Shown one piece after another: positions 39,914 to 47,886 of a stretch of DNA of 54,694 nucleotides. The stretch comes from an uncultured Collinsella sp. (lineage in GTDB: Bacteria > Actinomycetota > Coriobacteriia > Coriobacteriales > Coriobacteriaceae): positions 1 to 54,694 of the forward strand of contig CABUBH010000009.1 of NCBI GenBank assembly GCA_902489775.1. The letters run 5' to 3'. The notes beneath the pieces were generated by a model. It was not told where the DNA came from, searched no databases, and worked only from the letters and a program-made list of their open reading frames with translations. The translations under genes and the position numbers were made by a program. Positions within the stretch are counted from its first letter, which is position 1; each line of letters opens with the position of its first letter.

Positions 39914-41656
39914 ATGGCGAACGACAGCAAGACATGGCGGTGCGGAAAGTATGAGCTCAGCTTTGACCGTCCGCGCATCATGGGCGTCCTCAACGTGACG
40001 CCCGATTCGTTTAGCGACGGCGGGGAGCACTTCGACCCGGATGCCGCCATCGAGTATGGCCTGGCGATGCTCGACGCCGGCGCCGACATCATCGACGTGG
40101 GCGGCGAGTCTACGCGCCCCGGCTTTACCCCGGTCAATCCCGACGAGGAGGCTCGCCGCGTGCTGCCCGTGGTGCGCGCGCTGGCCAAGGAGGGCGCCAT
40201 CGTCTCGATCGACACGCGTCACGTGGCGGTTGCCAAGGCGGCCGTGCGCTGCGGCGCCTCGATCGTCAACGACGTGACCGGCTTCACCGACCCCAAGATG
40301 GTCGAGTTTGTTAAGACGAGCACCTGCGGCGTCATCGTGATGCATGCCGGCGAGGTCGCCGCGCCCGCGCGCACGCACGCAACGGTGCAGCTCGATACCT
40401 CGGCAGCGGCGTTTGTTGCCGAGAAGGCACGCGAAGCGGCTGCCGAGGCCGCGCGCGAGGCCGAGAAGCCGGCCCGTCGCCGTCGCGGCAAGTTGCTGGG
40501 CGAGCCTAAGCCGGAGGCCAAGCTTCCGGGCGGCGTGGTGCAGCCCTCGTTGCCGTTTGGTGAACCGGAGCCCACGTCTGAGCCCGCAAGCGAGCAGGAG
40601 GCGCCCGCCGTCGAGCAGGCTACTGCCGCCGAGACCGTCGCACCCGCGCCCGAGGCCGCGCCCGCAGCCACCGAGGCCGCATCGGAGCCCAATGACCACC
40701 TGGCCGCCATGATGCGCCGCAGCGCCCGCCGCGAGGAAGCCTACGTGCCCACCTCGCAGCTCCGCCGCTTCACCCTGCCCGATTCGGCGCCCATCATGCG
40801 CCGCGTCATGGGATTCCTTTCCGACCAGGCCCGCACGCTCATCCATGCCGGCGTGTCGCGTGACCGCATCTGCATCGACCCCGGTCCGGGCTTTGGCAAG
40901 TCGGCTAACGAGGATATCGTCATCCAGCGCGAGACCGCCAAGATGGCATCGCTGGGCTATCCGCTCATGTGCGCCGTGTCGCGCAAGCGCTTTGTGGGCG
41001 CCGTCTCGGGCGTGACCGAGGCCGCCGAGCGCGATGCCGCCACGTTTGGTGTGTGCCTGGGTGCGATCCAGGCCGGCGCCAACATCGTGCGCGTGCACGA
41101 CGTCGCCGGCTTTGCGCAGTTCCTGAACGGCTACTGGGCCGTTGCCAAGCCGCAGCCGCGCCGCGCGTTTGTGGCCGTGGGCTCCAACCTGGGGCATCGC
41201 TGTGACAACATCCGCGCCGCACGCGACATGATCGCCGAGATTCCGCTCACCTGCGTGTCCAACTGCTCGCGCATCTACGAGAGCGAGCCGGCCTACGAGA
41301 CGCGCCAAGACGCGTTCGCCAACGCCGTCATCGAGATCAAGACCGAGCTGGCGCCGCTGGTGCTGCTCGACGAGCTCATGAAGATCGAGGCCGAGCTGGG
41401 CCGCGACCGTTCCAAAAAGGCCAAGGCCAACGGCCCGCGCACTATCGACCTGGACCTGCTGTGGATGGATGGCGAGACCCACGGCGGCAAAAAACTGCGC
41501 CTGCCGCATCCGCTGATCGGCGAGCGCGACTTTGTGCTGGTGCCGCTCGAGGACCTGATGCACGACCCGGCGCGGTTCTTCCGCTACAACGGCGTCGAGG
41601 TCAAGGAGCCCGAGGATCGCGTGGGCCATATCGTGGGCGAATTGGGGCGTATGTAG
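39914..41656 (+). CDS. folP-folK: Dihydropteroate synthase fused to HPPK, with a long internal insertion
   Basis: A 580-residue bifunctional folate enzyme. The DHPS part has IMGVLNVTPDSFSDGG (about 23), GADIIDVGGESTRPG (about 57), NDVTGF, then after an insertion ICIDPGPGFGKSANED, SRKRFVGAVSG and RVHDV. The HPPK part starts near residue 418 (FVAVGSNLGHR) and includes YESEPAYE, GPRTIDLDLL and LPHPLIGERDFVLVPL. Between VIVMHAGEV and RRFTLPDSAPIMRRV lie about 140 Ala/Glu/Pro/Arg-rich residues (about 146-283) absent from normal DHPS; this is the loop that helps bind substrate in other species. AGGAGGA precedes ATG 39914; ATG 39908 is two codons upstream. A folB gene was not seen. Confidence 0.92.
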   Translation: MANDSKTWRCGKYELSFDRPRIMGVLNVTPDSFSDGGEHFDPDAAIEYGLAMLDAGADIIDVGGESTRPGFTPVNPDEEARRVLPVVRALAKEGAIVSIDTRHVAVAKAAVRCGASIVNDVTGFTDPKMVEFVKTSTCGVIVMHAGEVAAPARTHATVQLDTSAAAFVAEKAREAAAEAAREAEKPARRRRGKLLGEPKPEAKLPGGVVQPSLPFGEPEPTSEPASEQEAPAVEQATAAETVAPAPEAAPAATEAASEPNDHLAAMMRRSARREEAYVPTSQLRRFTLPDSAPIMRRVMGFLSDQARTLIHAGVSRDRICIDPGPGFGKSANEDIVIQRETAKMASLGYPLMCAVSRKRFVGAVSGVTEAAERDAATFGVCLGAIQAGANIVRVHDVAGFAQFLNGYWAVAKPQPRRAFVAVGSNLGHRCDNIRAARDMIAEIPLTCVSNCSRIYESEPAYETRQDAFANAVIEIKTELAPLVLLDELMKIEAELGRDRSKKAKANGPRTIDLDLLWMDGETHGGKKLRLPHPLIGERDFVLVPLEDLMHDPARFFRYNGVEVKEPEDRVGHIVGELGRM

Positions 41657-42358
41657 ATGATCGAGATGAATGCTGTTGCCGCCGGTACCGAGCTCGACGC
41701 GGCGCGTGACGCGGGCCGCGAGGGCGTGTCCGCGGGCTGGTGCGCGTGGAGCGCGGGCGATGCTTCGCTGACGTTTTCGCTGGTCGTGCGCCCCGATGTG
41801 AATATGCACGCCTTCCACGGCCTGCCGTTTGTGGCGGCGATGGGCATGATGGACGCGCTCGTGGGCACGGCTTCGGCGCCGGGCCTGGGCCTTGCCGGTA
41901 AGGTGGGTATCCAGTGGCCGAGCGATATCGTGTGCGGTGCGCCTGCGTTTGAGACGTCGCTCGCGCGTGTTGCCGTGAACGGCGGTGCCGGTGCCGCGGG
42001 TATGTTTGCCGCGGTGACGGTTGATGTTGAGCGTGCGGCGCTGGGTGAGCTTGGCGTGGATATGGCAGATGAGGCGCTGATCGAGGCATTGGCCGCCGCC
42101 GTGCTGGTCCGCGTGGACACCTGGGCAGTTGCCGCCAACACCCCGCAGGGCGCTGCCGGCCCGCTGGCTCCGGTGCTGGGCGAGTACTTTGACATGGTGC
42201 CACTGCTGGGTCGTCAGGTCGCGGCGGTGTCGCCCAACGGTTTGCCGCTTGCGGTCGGTGTGTTTGCGGGCCTGGACATCTGGGGTCGCGCGACCATCAA
42301 GACTGATGCCGGCGAGCAGGAGTTTCCGCCCGAGGCCGTACGGATTCGCGGACTGTAA
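41657..42358 (+). CDS. Biotin protein ligase-like protein lacking the biotin-binding motif
   Basis: A 233-residue protein following the BirA catalytic and C-terminal domain pattern: LTFSLVVRPDVNMHAFHGLPFVAAMGMMDAL, then VGIQWPSDIVCG (BirA: KWPND), a strand pair, and a C-terminal SH3-like GLPLAVGVFAGLDIWGRATIKT with AVRIRG. The GRGRxGR motif that binds biotin and AMP is missing upstream of the SAGWCAWS segment, and the Asn of WPND is Ser. It is therefore unlikely to be an ordinary biotin ligase. The ATG is adjacent to the folP-folK stop codon, so the two are co-translated. It could be a lipoate-ligase relative or a regulator; the function is unknown. Confidence 0.6.
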   Translation: MIEMNAVAAGTELDAARDAGREGVSAGWCAWSAGDASLTFSLVVRPDVNMHAFHGLPFVAAMGMMDALVGTASAPGLGLAGKVGIQWPSDIVCGAPAFETSLARVAVNGGAGAAGMFAAVTVDVERAALGELGVDMADEALIEALAAAVLVRVDTWAVAANTPQGAAGPLAPVLGEYFDMVPLLGRQVAAVSPNGLPLAVGVFAGLDIWGRATIKTDAGEQEFPPEAVRIRGL

Positions 42359-42394
42359 CGCGAGGCGCCCGCGTTCAAAGATAGCGATGATAAC

Positions 42395-42427
42395 AAGACC
42401 CTCCTCGGCTGTGCCGGGGAGGGTCTT
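42395..42427 (+). terminator. Terminator after the biotin-ligase-like gene
   Basis: AAGACCCTCCTCGG faces CCGGGGAGGGTCTT with one mismatch and a 5-base loop. The T content after it is low. Confidence 0.65.
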
Positions 42428-42456
42428 GCTTGTCTGGGGAATGGGTTGTCAGCACC

Positions 42457-42497
42457 CTATTCCTCAAAACTGAAAATCTTTCGATTTTGAGGAATAG
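42457..42497. repeat. 41 bp CTATTCCTCAAAA palindrome, copy 1
   Basis: CTATTCCTCAAAA faces TTTTGAGGAATAG. All three copies are 41 bases long and differ only in the loop. Confidence 0.85.
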
Positions 42498-42542
42498 AAT
42501 TAAGCCAGCTCGGCCTTTAACGAGGTATATTCGTTGCAGAGC

Positions 42543-42583
42543 CTATTCCTCAAAACTGAAAAATTTTCGTTTTTGAGGAATAG
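42543..42583. repeat. 41 bp CTATTCCTCAAAA palindrome, copy 2
   Basis: The same arms as copy 1, 45 bases further on and 26 bases before the start of the ATPase gene. Confidence 0.85.
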
Positions 42584-42609
42584 CGATAGAAGACCGCAGG
42601 GAGGCACCA

Positions 42610-43806
42610 ATGAAACTCATCAATAGAACGTCATATATGGACACGTTGACGAGCCTTATTGGCGTACCGGACATCAAGGTCATAACGGGCATTCGCCGTA
42701 GCGGTAAGTCAAAATTGCTCGAGGCCCTCCGCGATTACGTGGAGGCAAATCTGTCCAATTCGAATGTCATCCATATCAATTACAACCTCGACGAGTTCGA
42801 GGGCCTGCTCGAATATCATGCCCTGCTCGCCTATGTGAAAGAGCATCGAGTGTCCGACAAGCAAAACTTCCTGCTTATCGACGAGGTTCAGATGTGCGAC
42901 GGCTTTGAACGCGCGATCAACAGCCTCCATGCATCCGAGCAGTACGATATTTTCATTACCGGATCGAACGCCTTTTTGCTGTCGAGTGATCTGTCGACGC
43001 TCTTTACGGGGCGCACGTTCGAGATCGAGGTTTTCCCATTCTCGTTTGAGGAGTATCGCTTCTATAGTGACGAGGGCGAGGTCGATCGCGACTTCGATGA
43101 GTACGCGAGAACCGGCGGTATGTCTGGCTCTTACCCTTATCCACTGCAGGAGCAGCGCTACCAATATCTCTCCAATGTCTTCAAAACGCTCATCGTGAGG
43201 GATATCGTGCAGCGGCATAACGTGAGAAACGAATCGGCACTGCTGCGCATTGCCGATTACATGATGGACAACGTCTCCAACATAACGTCGGCACGCAACA
43301 TTACAGATGTTTTGAATGCGGATGGGCTAAAGATTACGAACAAGACGGTCGGCACGTACATGGGGTACCTGTGCGATGCGTTTGCCTTCTATAAAGTTCG
43401 TCGGTACGACATTCGCGGCAAAAAATACCTTAAGAGCGGCGAGAAATATTACCTGGCAGACCACGCGTTCAAATACGCACTGCTCGGTACACGTGATATG
43501 GATTGGGGACGCGTATACGAGAACATGGTGGCCATCGAGCTGCTGCGCCGCGGATACGAGGTATACGTCGGTGTGCTCTATAAAAAGGAAATTGACTTTA
43601 TAGCAATCAAGCGAAGCGAGAAGCTCTACATTCAGGTGAGCGACGACATCAGCTCGGATAAGACATTTGAACGCGAGATTTCGCCACTGCTGAGCATTGG
43701 CGACGCGTACCCCAAGATGATTCTCGCCCGAACGCATCACGAGGCCACGGACCGCAATGGGGTGCAGATCGTGGACCTGGCGAGGTGGCTATGCGGCGAG
43801 GCGTAG
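42610..43806 (+). CDS. ATP-binding protein with DUF4143 domain
   Basis: A 398-residue AAA-type ATPase. Walker A GIRRSGKSKLLEAL is near residue 27 and Walker B NFLLIDEVQMC near 87; TGSNAFLLSSDLSTLFTGR and FPFSFEEYRF are typical of the family. The C-terminal DUF4143 region includes YENMVAIELLRRGYEVYVG and KEIDFIAIKRSEKLYIQVS, resembling a PD-(D/E)xK-like fold. The family is widespread, often single-gene and mobile; its function is unknown. GGGAGG precedes ATG 42610. Two 41 bp palindromes lie before the gene and one follows 8 bases after the stop, so the gene is enclosed by this repeat. Confidence 0.85.
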   Translation: MKLINRTSYMDTLTSLIGVPDIKVITGIRRSGKSKLLEALRDYVEANLSNSNVIHINYNLDEFEGLLEYHALLAYVKEHRVSDKQNFLLIDEVQMCDGFERAINSLHASEQYDIFITGSNAFLLSSDLSTLFTGRTFEIEVFPFSFEEYRFYSDEGEVDRDFDEYARTGGMSGSYPYPLQEQRYQYLSNVFKTLIVRDIVQRHNVRNESALLRIADYMMDNVSNITSARNITDVLNADGLKITNKTVGTYMGYLCDAFAFYKVRRYDIRGKKYLKSGEKYYLADHAFKYALLGTRDMDWGRVYENMVAIELLRRGYEVYVGVLYKKEIDFIAIKRSEKLYIQVSDDISSDKTFEREISPLLSIGDAYPKMILARTHHEATDRNGVQIVDLARWLCGEA

Positions 43807-43814
43807 CAGAAAGC

Positions 43815-43855
43815 CTATTCCTCAAAACTGATAAATTTTCGATTTTGAGGAATAG
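43815..43855. repeat. 41 bp CTATTCCTCAAAA palindrome, copy 3
   Basis: The same arms again, 8 bases after the ATPase stop. It may act as its terminator, although no T run follows. Confidence 0.85.
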
Positions 43856-43911
43856 GACCGATGCGTTGCCTAGTTCGCCGCTCGCGTTCGTGCTCGACTT
43901 AAGCCCCTGCT

Positions 43912-44685
43912 CTATCCCAGCTCCTGCATACGGCGGTAGATTTCGCAGATACCCTTGATGGTGAGCTGTCCGTCGACCACGTCGAAGGCATCGGTCGAAT
44001 CGGCGACGATGCTGGCGAGACCGCCCGTGGCGATAACGGTGGCATCCTCGCGGCCCAGCTCGCGCTTCATGCGCGCGACCAGGCCCTCGGCCATGGCGGC
44101 GGCGCCCGTTACGGCGCCCACCTTGATGCACTCCTCGGTATCGCGGCCGATGGCGTGCTCGGGCGCCTCGAGCGGAACGCTGGCGAGCTTGGCGGCTCGG
44201 GCGGCGAGCGCGTCCATCGAAATGCGGATGCCCGGCGCAATAGCTCCACCAATGTAATAACCGTCCTCATCGATGACGTCGATATTGGTCGCGGTGCCAA
44301 AGTCCACCACGATTGCCGGCGCGCCGTAGAAGGTCTCGGCCGCAACGGCGTTAGCGACGCGATCGGCGCCTACGGCCTGGGGACGCGCCGCGCGCAGCTT
44401 GGTCACCGCGGCCGTCTGCGGCCCGATAACGATGGCGTCCGCGGCAATGCGGTCGGCCACAGTGTGCCACTCGCGCGAGAGCTGCGGCACCACGCCGGCG
44501 AAGGCGACCGCGTCGACCGCGTCGAGCGAGAGGCCGTACATCTTAAAGAAGCCCATCAGGCGCACATGGATCTCGTCGGCGGTATAGGAGCGGTCGGTGG
44601 GCATGCGCCACGACTGCACAAGCTCGTCTCCGTCAAACAGGCCCATGGCCGTCTGAGTGTTTCCCATATCGATAGCGAGCAGCAT
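43912..44685 (-). CDS. coaX: Type III pantothenate kinase
   Basis: A 257-residue CoaX, first enzyme of coenzyme A synthesis, of the ASKHA fold. DMGNTQTAMGLF at the start is the phosphate loop, AVGADRVANAVAA and VVDFGTATNIDVID the second conserved region, and GGAIAPGIRISMDALAARAAKL the pantothenate side; VIATGGLA closes the ATP site. The start at 44685 follows GGGAGT. A longer open frame running through the tRNA gene to 45063 is not credible. The convergent DUF4143 ATPase and a 41 bp repeat are its 3' neighbours. Confidence 0.95.
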   Translation of the reverse strand: MLLAIDMGNTQTAMGLFDGDELVQSWRMPTDRSYTADEIHVRLMGFFKMYGLSLDAVDAVAFAGVVPQLSREWHTVADRIAADAIVIGPQTAAVTKLRAARPQAVGADRVANAVAAETFYGAPAIVVDFGTATNIDVIDEDGYYIGGAIAPGIRISMDALAARAAKLASVPLEAPEHAIGRDTEECIKVGAVTGAAAMAEGLVARMKRELGREDATVIATGGLASIVADSTDAFDVVDGQLTIKGICEIYRRMQELG

Positions 44686-44821
44686 GTCTACTCCCGGTGT
44701 TGGCATAAAAGGACGCGCACCATTGTATACGCGCCGTCGACGGCGCTCGGCCGCGATTCGTTTACGGTGATAGGGGCTGAGGGGTTTAAATATGAAGGAA
44801 TTATGCTCTACGAGATTTTCC

Positions 44822-44850
44822 TTGCCGTTTACCGAACTCCCGCGTAATAT
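44822..44850 (+). promoter_or_regulatory. Promoter of the initiator tRNA gene
   Basis: TTGCCG (44822-44827), a 17-base spacer and TAATAT (44845-44850) lie 31 bases before the tRNA, a good fit to a housekeeping promoter. Confidence 0.6.
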
Positions 44851-44881
44851 TCTTTCTTGCGCACATGAGGCGCCCAGACAT

Positions 44882-44958
44882 TGCGGGGTGGAGCAGTCTG
44901 GTAGCTCGCCGGGCTCATAACCCGGAGGTCGTAGGTTCAAATCCTGCCCCCGCGACCA
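44882..44958 (+). tRNA. Initiator tRNA-Met (CAT), CCA encoded
   Basis: A 77-base cloverleaf. The acceptor stem is TGCGGGG / CCCCGCG, D arm GAGCAGTCTGGTAGCTC, anticodon loop CTCATAA, and T arm GTAGG-TTCAAAT-CCTGC, ending A-CCA. Three G-C pairs next to the anticodon loop (GGG/CCC) and the D-arm sequence identify it as initiator rather than elongator. Position 1 is T opposite G72, not the C1 x A72 mismatch of Escherichia coli; the pair is still weak, as initiators require. Confidence 0.95.
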
Positions 44959-45046
44959 AGAACTTGCAGCTCGTCGGCCTAGCCGGCGAGTTTTTTTGTT
45001 ATTTCGGGACCGTGTTTTCGGTCCAATTCTCGGCCTCTCAAACAAA

Positions 45047-45103
45047 ATCTCGATCTGTAACATCTAGACCCGATTTGGGCGGCTAGGTGTTACAGACCGA
45101 GAT
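45047..45103. repeat. CTGTAACA palindrome, copy 1 after the tRNA
   Basis: ATCTCGATCTGTAACA faces TGTTACAGACCGAGAT. It is preceded by TTCTCGGCCTC, as at the two surface-gene loci. Confidence 0.85.
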
Positions 45104-45126
45104 ATACCGGTGGGTTGGGTCGTGTT

Positions 45127-45184
45127 TGTCTAAATCTGTAACACGAGGGACGGATTTTGCCGAGTTGTTGTTATAGATTGAGAT
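45127..45184. repeat. CTGTAACA palindrome, degenerate copy
   Basis: TGTCTAAATCTGTAACA faces TGTTATAGATTGAGA. Both arms have drifted. Confidence 0.75.
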
Positions 45185-45206
45185 TTTCTAGCAGGCGGGT
45201 TTGGTT

Positions 45207-45265
45207 TGTCTCGATCTGTAACAGTAAGACCCGGTTTTGCCGCGTAACTGTTACAGATTGAGACA
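45207..45265. repeat. CTGTAACA palindrome, copy 3 after the tRNA
   Basis: TGTCTCGATCTGTAACA faces TGTTACAGATTGAGACA with one G-T pair. The three copies fill most of the 450 bases between the tRNA and the next gene; 45266-45400 holds nothing I can name. Confidence 0.85.
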
Positions 45266-45406
45266 AACCGGCAGGCGGTTCATCATCCATCCACCTGCCG
45301 CTACCTGCTGTCCGCCGATTTCCGTTGTGCCGCCGTGCCTCCATGCCATATCCTCTAGACAACTACGCGGCATCATCGCCGCCGCGCCTACAAGAGAGGA
45401 ATGTCC

Positions 45407-47437
45407 ATGACCGCACCTGCATCCAAGCTGCTTCAGCCCATTACGGTTGGCCCCCTTGAGCTCAAAAACCGCATTATGTTCCCGCCGCTGACCACCGGCT
45501 ACGAGGAGCGCGATGGTTCCATTGGCGAGCGCAGCCTGGCTTTTTACGAGCGCTTGGCCCGTGGCGGCGTGAGCTACATCGTCATCGGCGACGTTGCTCC
45601 CGTCATGACCGCAAGCCCCACGCCCAAGCTGGCGACCGACGCCCAGATCCCCACGTTTAAGGCCCTGGCCGATGCCGTCCACAAGCACGGCGCCAAGGTC
45701 GCGCTGCAGCTGTTCCACCCCGAGTACGACGTGCCCGGTGTCGGCCGCATGGTCATGGGATCCATGGCCGCCGCCAAGGCCGCGCAGGAGGCCAAGGCCG
45801 CCGGCGACGAGGAGACCTTTGCCGCCAAGATGGTCGAGTCCAACGAGATCCGCAACCAGGCCTACGCCAAGCTGCATCACGACATGCAGCACTTTGTGAA
45901 CGAGGCGAGCGTGGAGCAGCTCACCCAGATCAAGGAGGCCATCGCTGCCTCGGCCGCTCGCGCGCAGCAGGCCGGCATCGACGCCATCGAGGTCCACGGC
46001 GACCGCTTGGTGGGTTCGCTGTGCTCGGCCATCCTCAACCAGCGCACCGACGAGTACGGCGGTTCGTTCGAGAGCCGCGTCCGCTACGCGCTGGAGGTCG
46101 TCGCTGCCATTAAGGAAGCCGCGCCGCAGCTGATGGTGGAGTACAAGCTTCCCGTGATCATGGAGAACCCCGACGGCACGCCGCGCGGTAAGGGCGGCCT
46201 GCAGCCCGACGAGGCCTGCGAGTTTGCCAAGCTGCTCGAGGGCGCGGGCATCGACATGATCCAGGTCGCGCAGGCCAACCACACCGGCAACATGGGCGAC
46301 ACCATTCCGCCCATGGGCGCCATGCCCTACAACTGGACGCTGCCCGTGGCCGAGCGCGTCAAGGCCCTGGTCTCCGTGCCGGTGGCAACCGTGGGCCGTG
46401 TTGTCTCGGTCGAGGCCGGCGAGAAGATTCTGGAAGACGGCGCGGCCGACATCATCGCCTACGGCCGCTCGCTCATGTGCGACCCCGACATTGCGCTGAA
46501 GGCCGCCACGGGTGAGCCCATCCGCGAGTGCCTCAACTGCAACAAGGGCTGTGTCGACGCGATTCAAAACCGCAAGTACATTTCGTGCGTGCTCAACGCG
46601 GAGAACGGCGACGAGGCGACCATCGCCATTAAGCCGGGCGAGGGCGACAAGAAGATCGCCGTGGTGGGCGGCGGCATCGCCGGCCTGGAGGCCGCACGCG
46701 TGGCGGCCAAGCGCGGCTACGACGTGACCATCTACGAGGCGAGCGATCACCTGGGCGGCCAGATTGTGCTGGCGGCTGCGCCTCCGCGCAAGGACGAGAT
46801 CATGCGCTCGGTCGAGTACTACGAGAAGATTCTGCCTGGCCTGGGCGTGAAGGTTGAGCTCAGCCATGCCGCTACCGCTGAGGACCTCAACGCCGCCGAC
46901 GCCGCGATTGTGGCCGTGGGCGCGCACGACGTGGTCATCCCCGTTCCGGGCGCCGACTCGGACAAGGTCGTCTCGAGCTGGGACGTGCTGGCCGGCAAGG
47001 TGGAGCTCAGCGGCCGCGTCGCCGTCATTGGCGGTGGCCTGGTGGGCACCGAGACTGCCGAGTATCTGCTGCAGCACGGCTGCGAGGTGGCGATCGTGGA
47101 GATGCTCGACAAGATTGCCGCGGGCGAGTCCGAGACCATTCTGCCGCTGATTATGAGCGACTTTGCAGAGCATAATGTGGAGCAGCACGTGAAGACCCGC
47201 CTGACCGCCATTACCGACGAGGGTGTGGAGGCTGTTCGCACCACCGAGGACGGCGCCGAGGAGCCGGTGAAGATCGCCTGCGATTACGTGGTGATGGCCG
47301 TGGGCTCCAAGGCCAACGCGTTTGACCTGGACGGCGTGACGGTGCCCGTGACCTGCGTGGGCGACTGCTCGGGCGAGCGCACCGCCGACATTGCGAGCGC
47401 CATCCGCACGGCATATCACGCGGCCAACGAGCTGTAG
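45407..47437 (+). CDS. NADH:flavin oxidoreductase / enoate reductase-like Fe-S flavoenzyme
   Basis: A 676-residue Old-Yellow-Enzyme/2,4-dienoyl-CoA reductase family protein. A TIM barrel with FMN (about 1-360; NRIMFPPLTTGY, QLFHPEY, NQRTDEYGGSFESRVRYALEV) is followed by Cys-rich CLNCNKGC ... SCVLN near 374 for a [4Fe-4S] cluster. A FAD/NAD(P)-binding half comes next (VVGGGIAGLEAARVAAKRGYDV near 415, VIGGGLVGTETAEYL near 545). The usual H-x-x-H-G-Y-L segment reads EVHGDRLVG, so the catalytic Tyr appears replaced. Relatives reduce activated C=C bonds, including bile-acid and dietary compounds; the substrate here is unknown. AGAGAGGA favours ATG 45407 over 45401. Confidence 0.88.
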   Translation: MTAPASKLLQPITVGPLELKNRIMFPPLTTGYEERDGSIGERSLAFYERLARGGVSYIVIGDVAPVMTASPTPKLATDAQIPTFKALADAVHKHGAKVALQLFHPEYDVPGVGRMVMGSMAAAKAAQEAKAAGDEETFAAKMVESNEIRNQAYAKLHHDMQHFVNEASVEQLTQIKEAIAASAARAQQAGIDAIEVHGDRLVGSLCSAILNQRTDEYGGSFESRVRYALEVVAAIKEAAPQLMVEYKLPVIMENPDGTPRGKGGLQPDEACEFAKLLEGAGIDMIQVAQANHTGNMGDTIPPMGAMPYNWTLPVAERVKALVSVPVATVGRVVSVEAGEKILEDGAADIIAYGRSLMCDPDIALKAATGEPIRECLNCNKGCVDAIQNRKYISCVLNAENGDEATIAIKPGEGDKKIAVVGGGIAGLEAARVAAKRGYDVTIYEASDHLGGQIVLAAAPPRKDEIMRSVEYYEKILPGLGVKVELSHAATAEDLNAADAAIVAVGAHDVVIPVPGADSDKVVSSWDVLAGKVELSGRVAVIGGGLVGTETAEYLLQHGCEVAIVEMLDKIAAGESETILPLIMSDFAEHNVEQHVKTRLTAITDEGVEAVRTTEDGAEEPVKIACDYVVMAVGSKANAFDLDGVTVPVTCVGDCSGERTADIASAIRTAYHAANEL

Positions 47438-47512
47438 TTGAACATCGCGGCCAGGCGGGGCGGTAGCACGGATCCGTCTCGCCCGGCTGTGTCCCGTCGG
47501 GTGTCAACCGGT

Positions 47513-47548
47513 GCGGGGCCTGCAAGCGCAGCAGGCCCCGCCCTTTTT
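47513..47548 (+). terminator. Terminator after the flavoenzyme
   Basis: GCGGGGCCTGC (47513-47523) faces GCAGGCCCCGC (47531-47541), followed by CCTTTTTGTTTTG. Confidence 0.85.
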
Positions 47549-47807
47549 GTTTTGCTCCGGTGGATAGCAATGCGCGGTAATCATGAGGAGTAAGGACGTC
47601 TACTGCCTTGCTGATCACTCAAAATTATTGGGGGAGGGGTTAATAACTATATCCTCTATGCCAAAGGACATAAAGAGATGCCAATTTTGTTGACAAGCGA
47701 ATGACGATTAGCTGCGAGTCAGCTACCAGCGTAAATAATCGATAAAGAAATGTCGTAAATTGGTGCCAAATGCCCAGATAACACCGCGTCTATTTTAATT
47801 AACTGCT

Positions 47808-47836
47808 TTGAGCAAACAGTAAAATGCTACTATCTA
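47808..47836 (+). promoter_or_regulatory. Possible promoter of the HTH gene
   Basis: TTGAGC, a 17-base spacer and TATCTA occur in an AT-rich stretch (47620-47870) that has no gene. The -10 fit is poor; TACTAT at 47828 is an alternative. Confidence 0.3.
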
Positions 47837-47886
47837 ACTTGCACGTAAGAAAGCAGATTAACGGTTAAGGCTAAGAAGTGGCAGGT

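Noticed and set aside
44686..45063. N-terminal extension of coaX through the tRNA gene
   Set aside because: The extension would overlap the tRNA on the opposite strand and is Arg-rich without similarity to CoaX; ATG at 44685 has a ribosome site and the family's start motif.
45047..45265. CRISPR-like array after the tRNA
   Set aside because: The repeated units are themselves palindromes with different loops, only three copies, and no cas gene. The pattern is that of interspersed palindromes.
44882..45265. tRNA as integration site of a mobile island
   Set aside because: The 3' end of the tRNA is not repeated downstream in the window and there is no integrase gene; only short palindromes follow.
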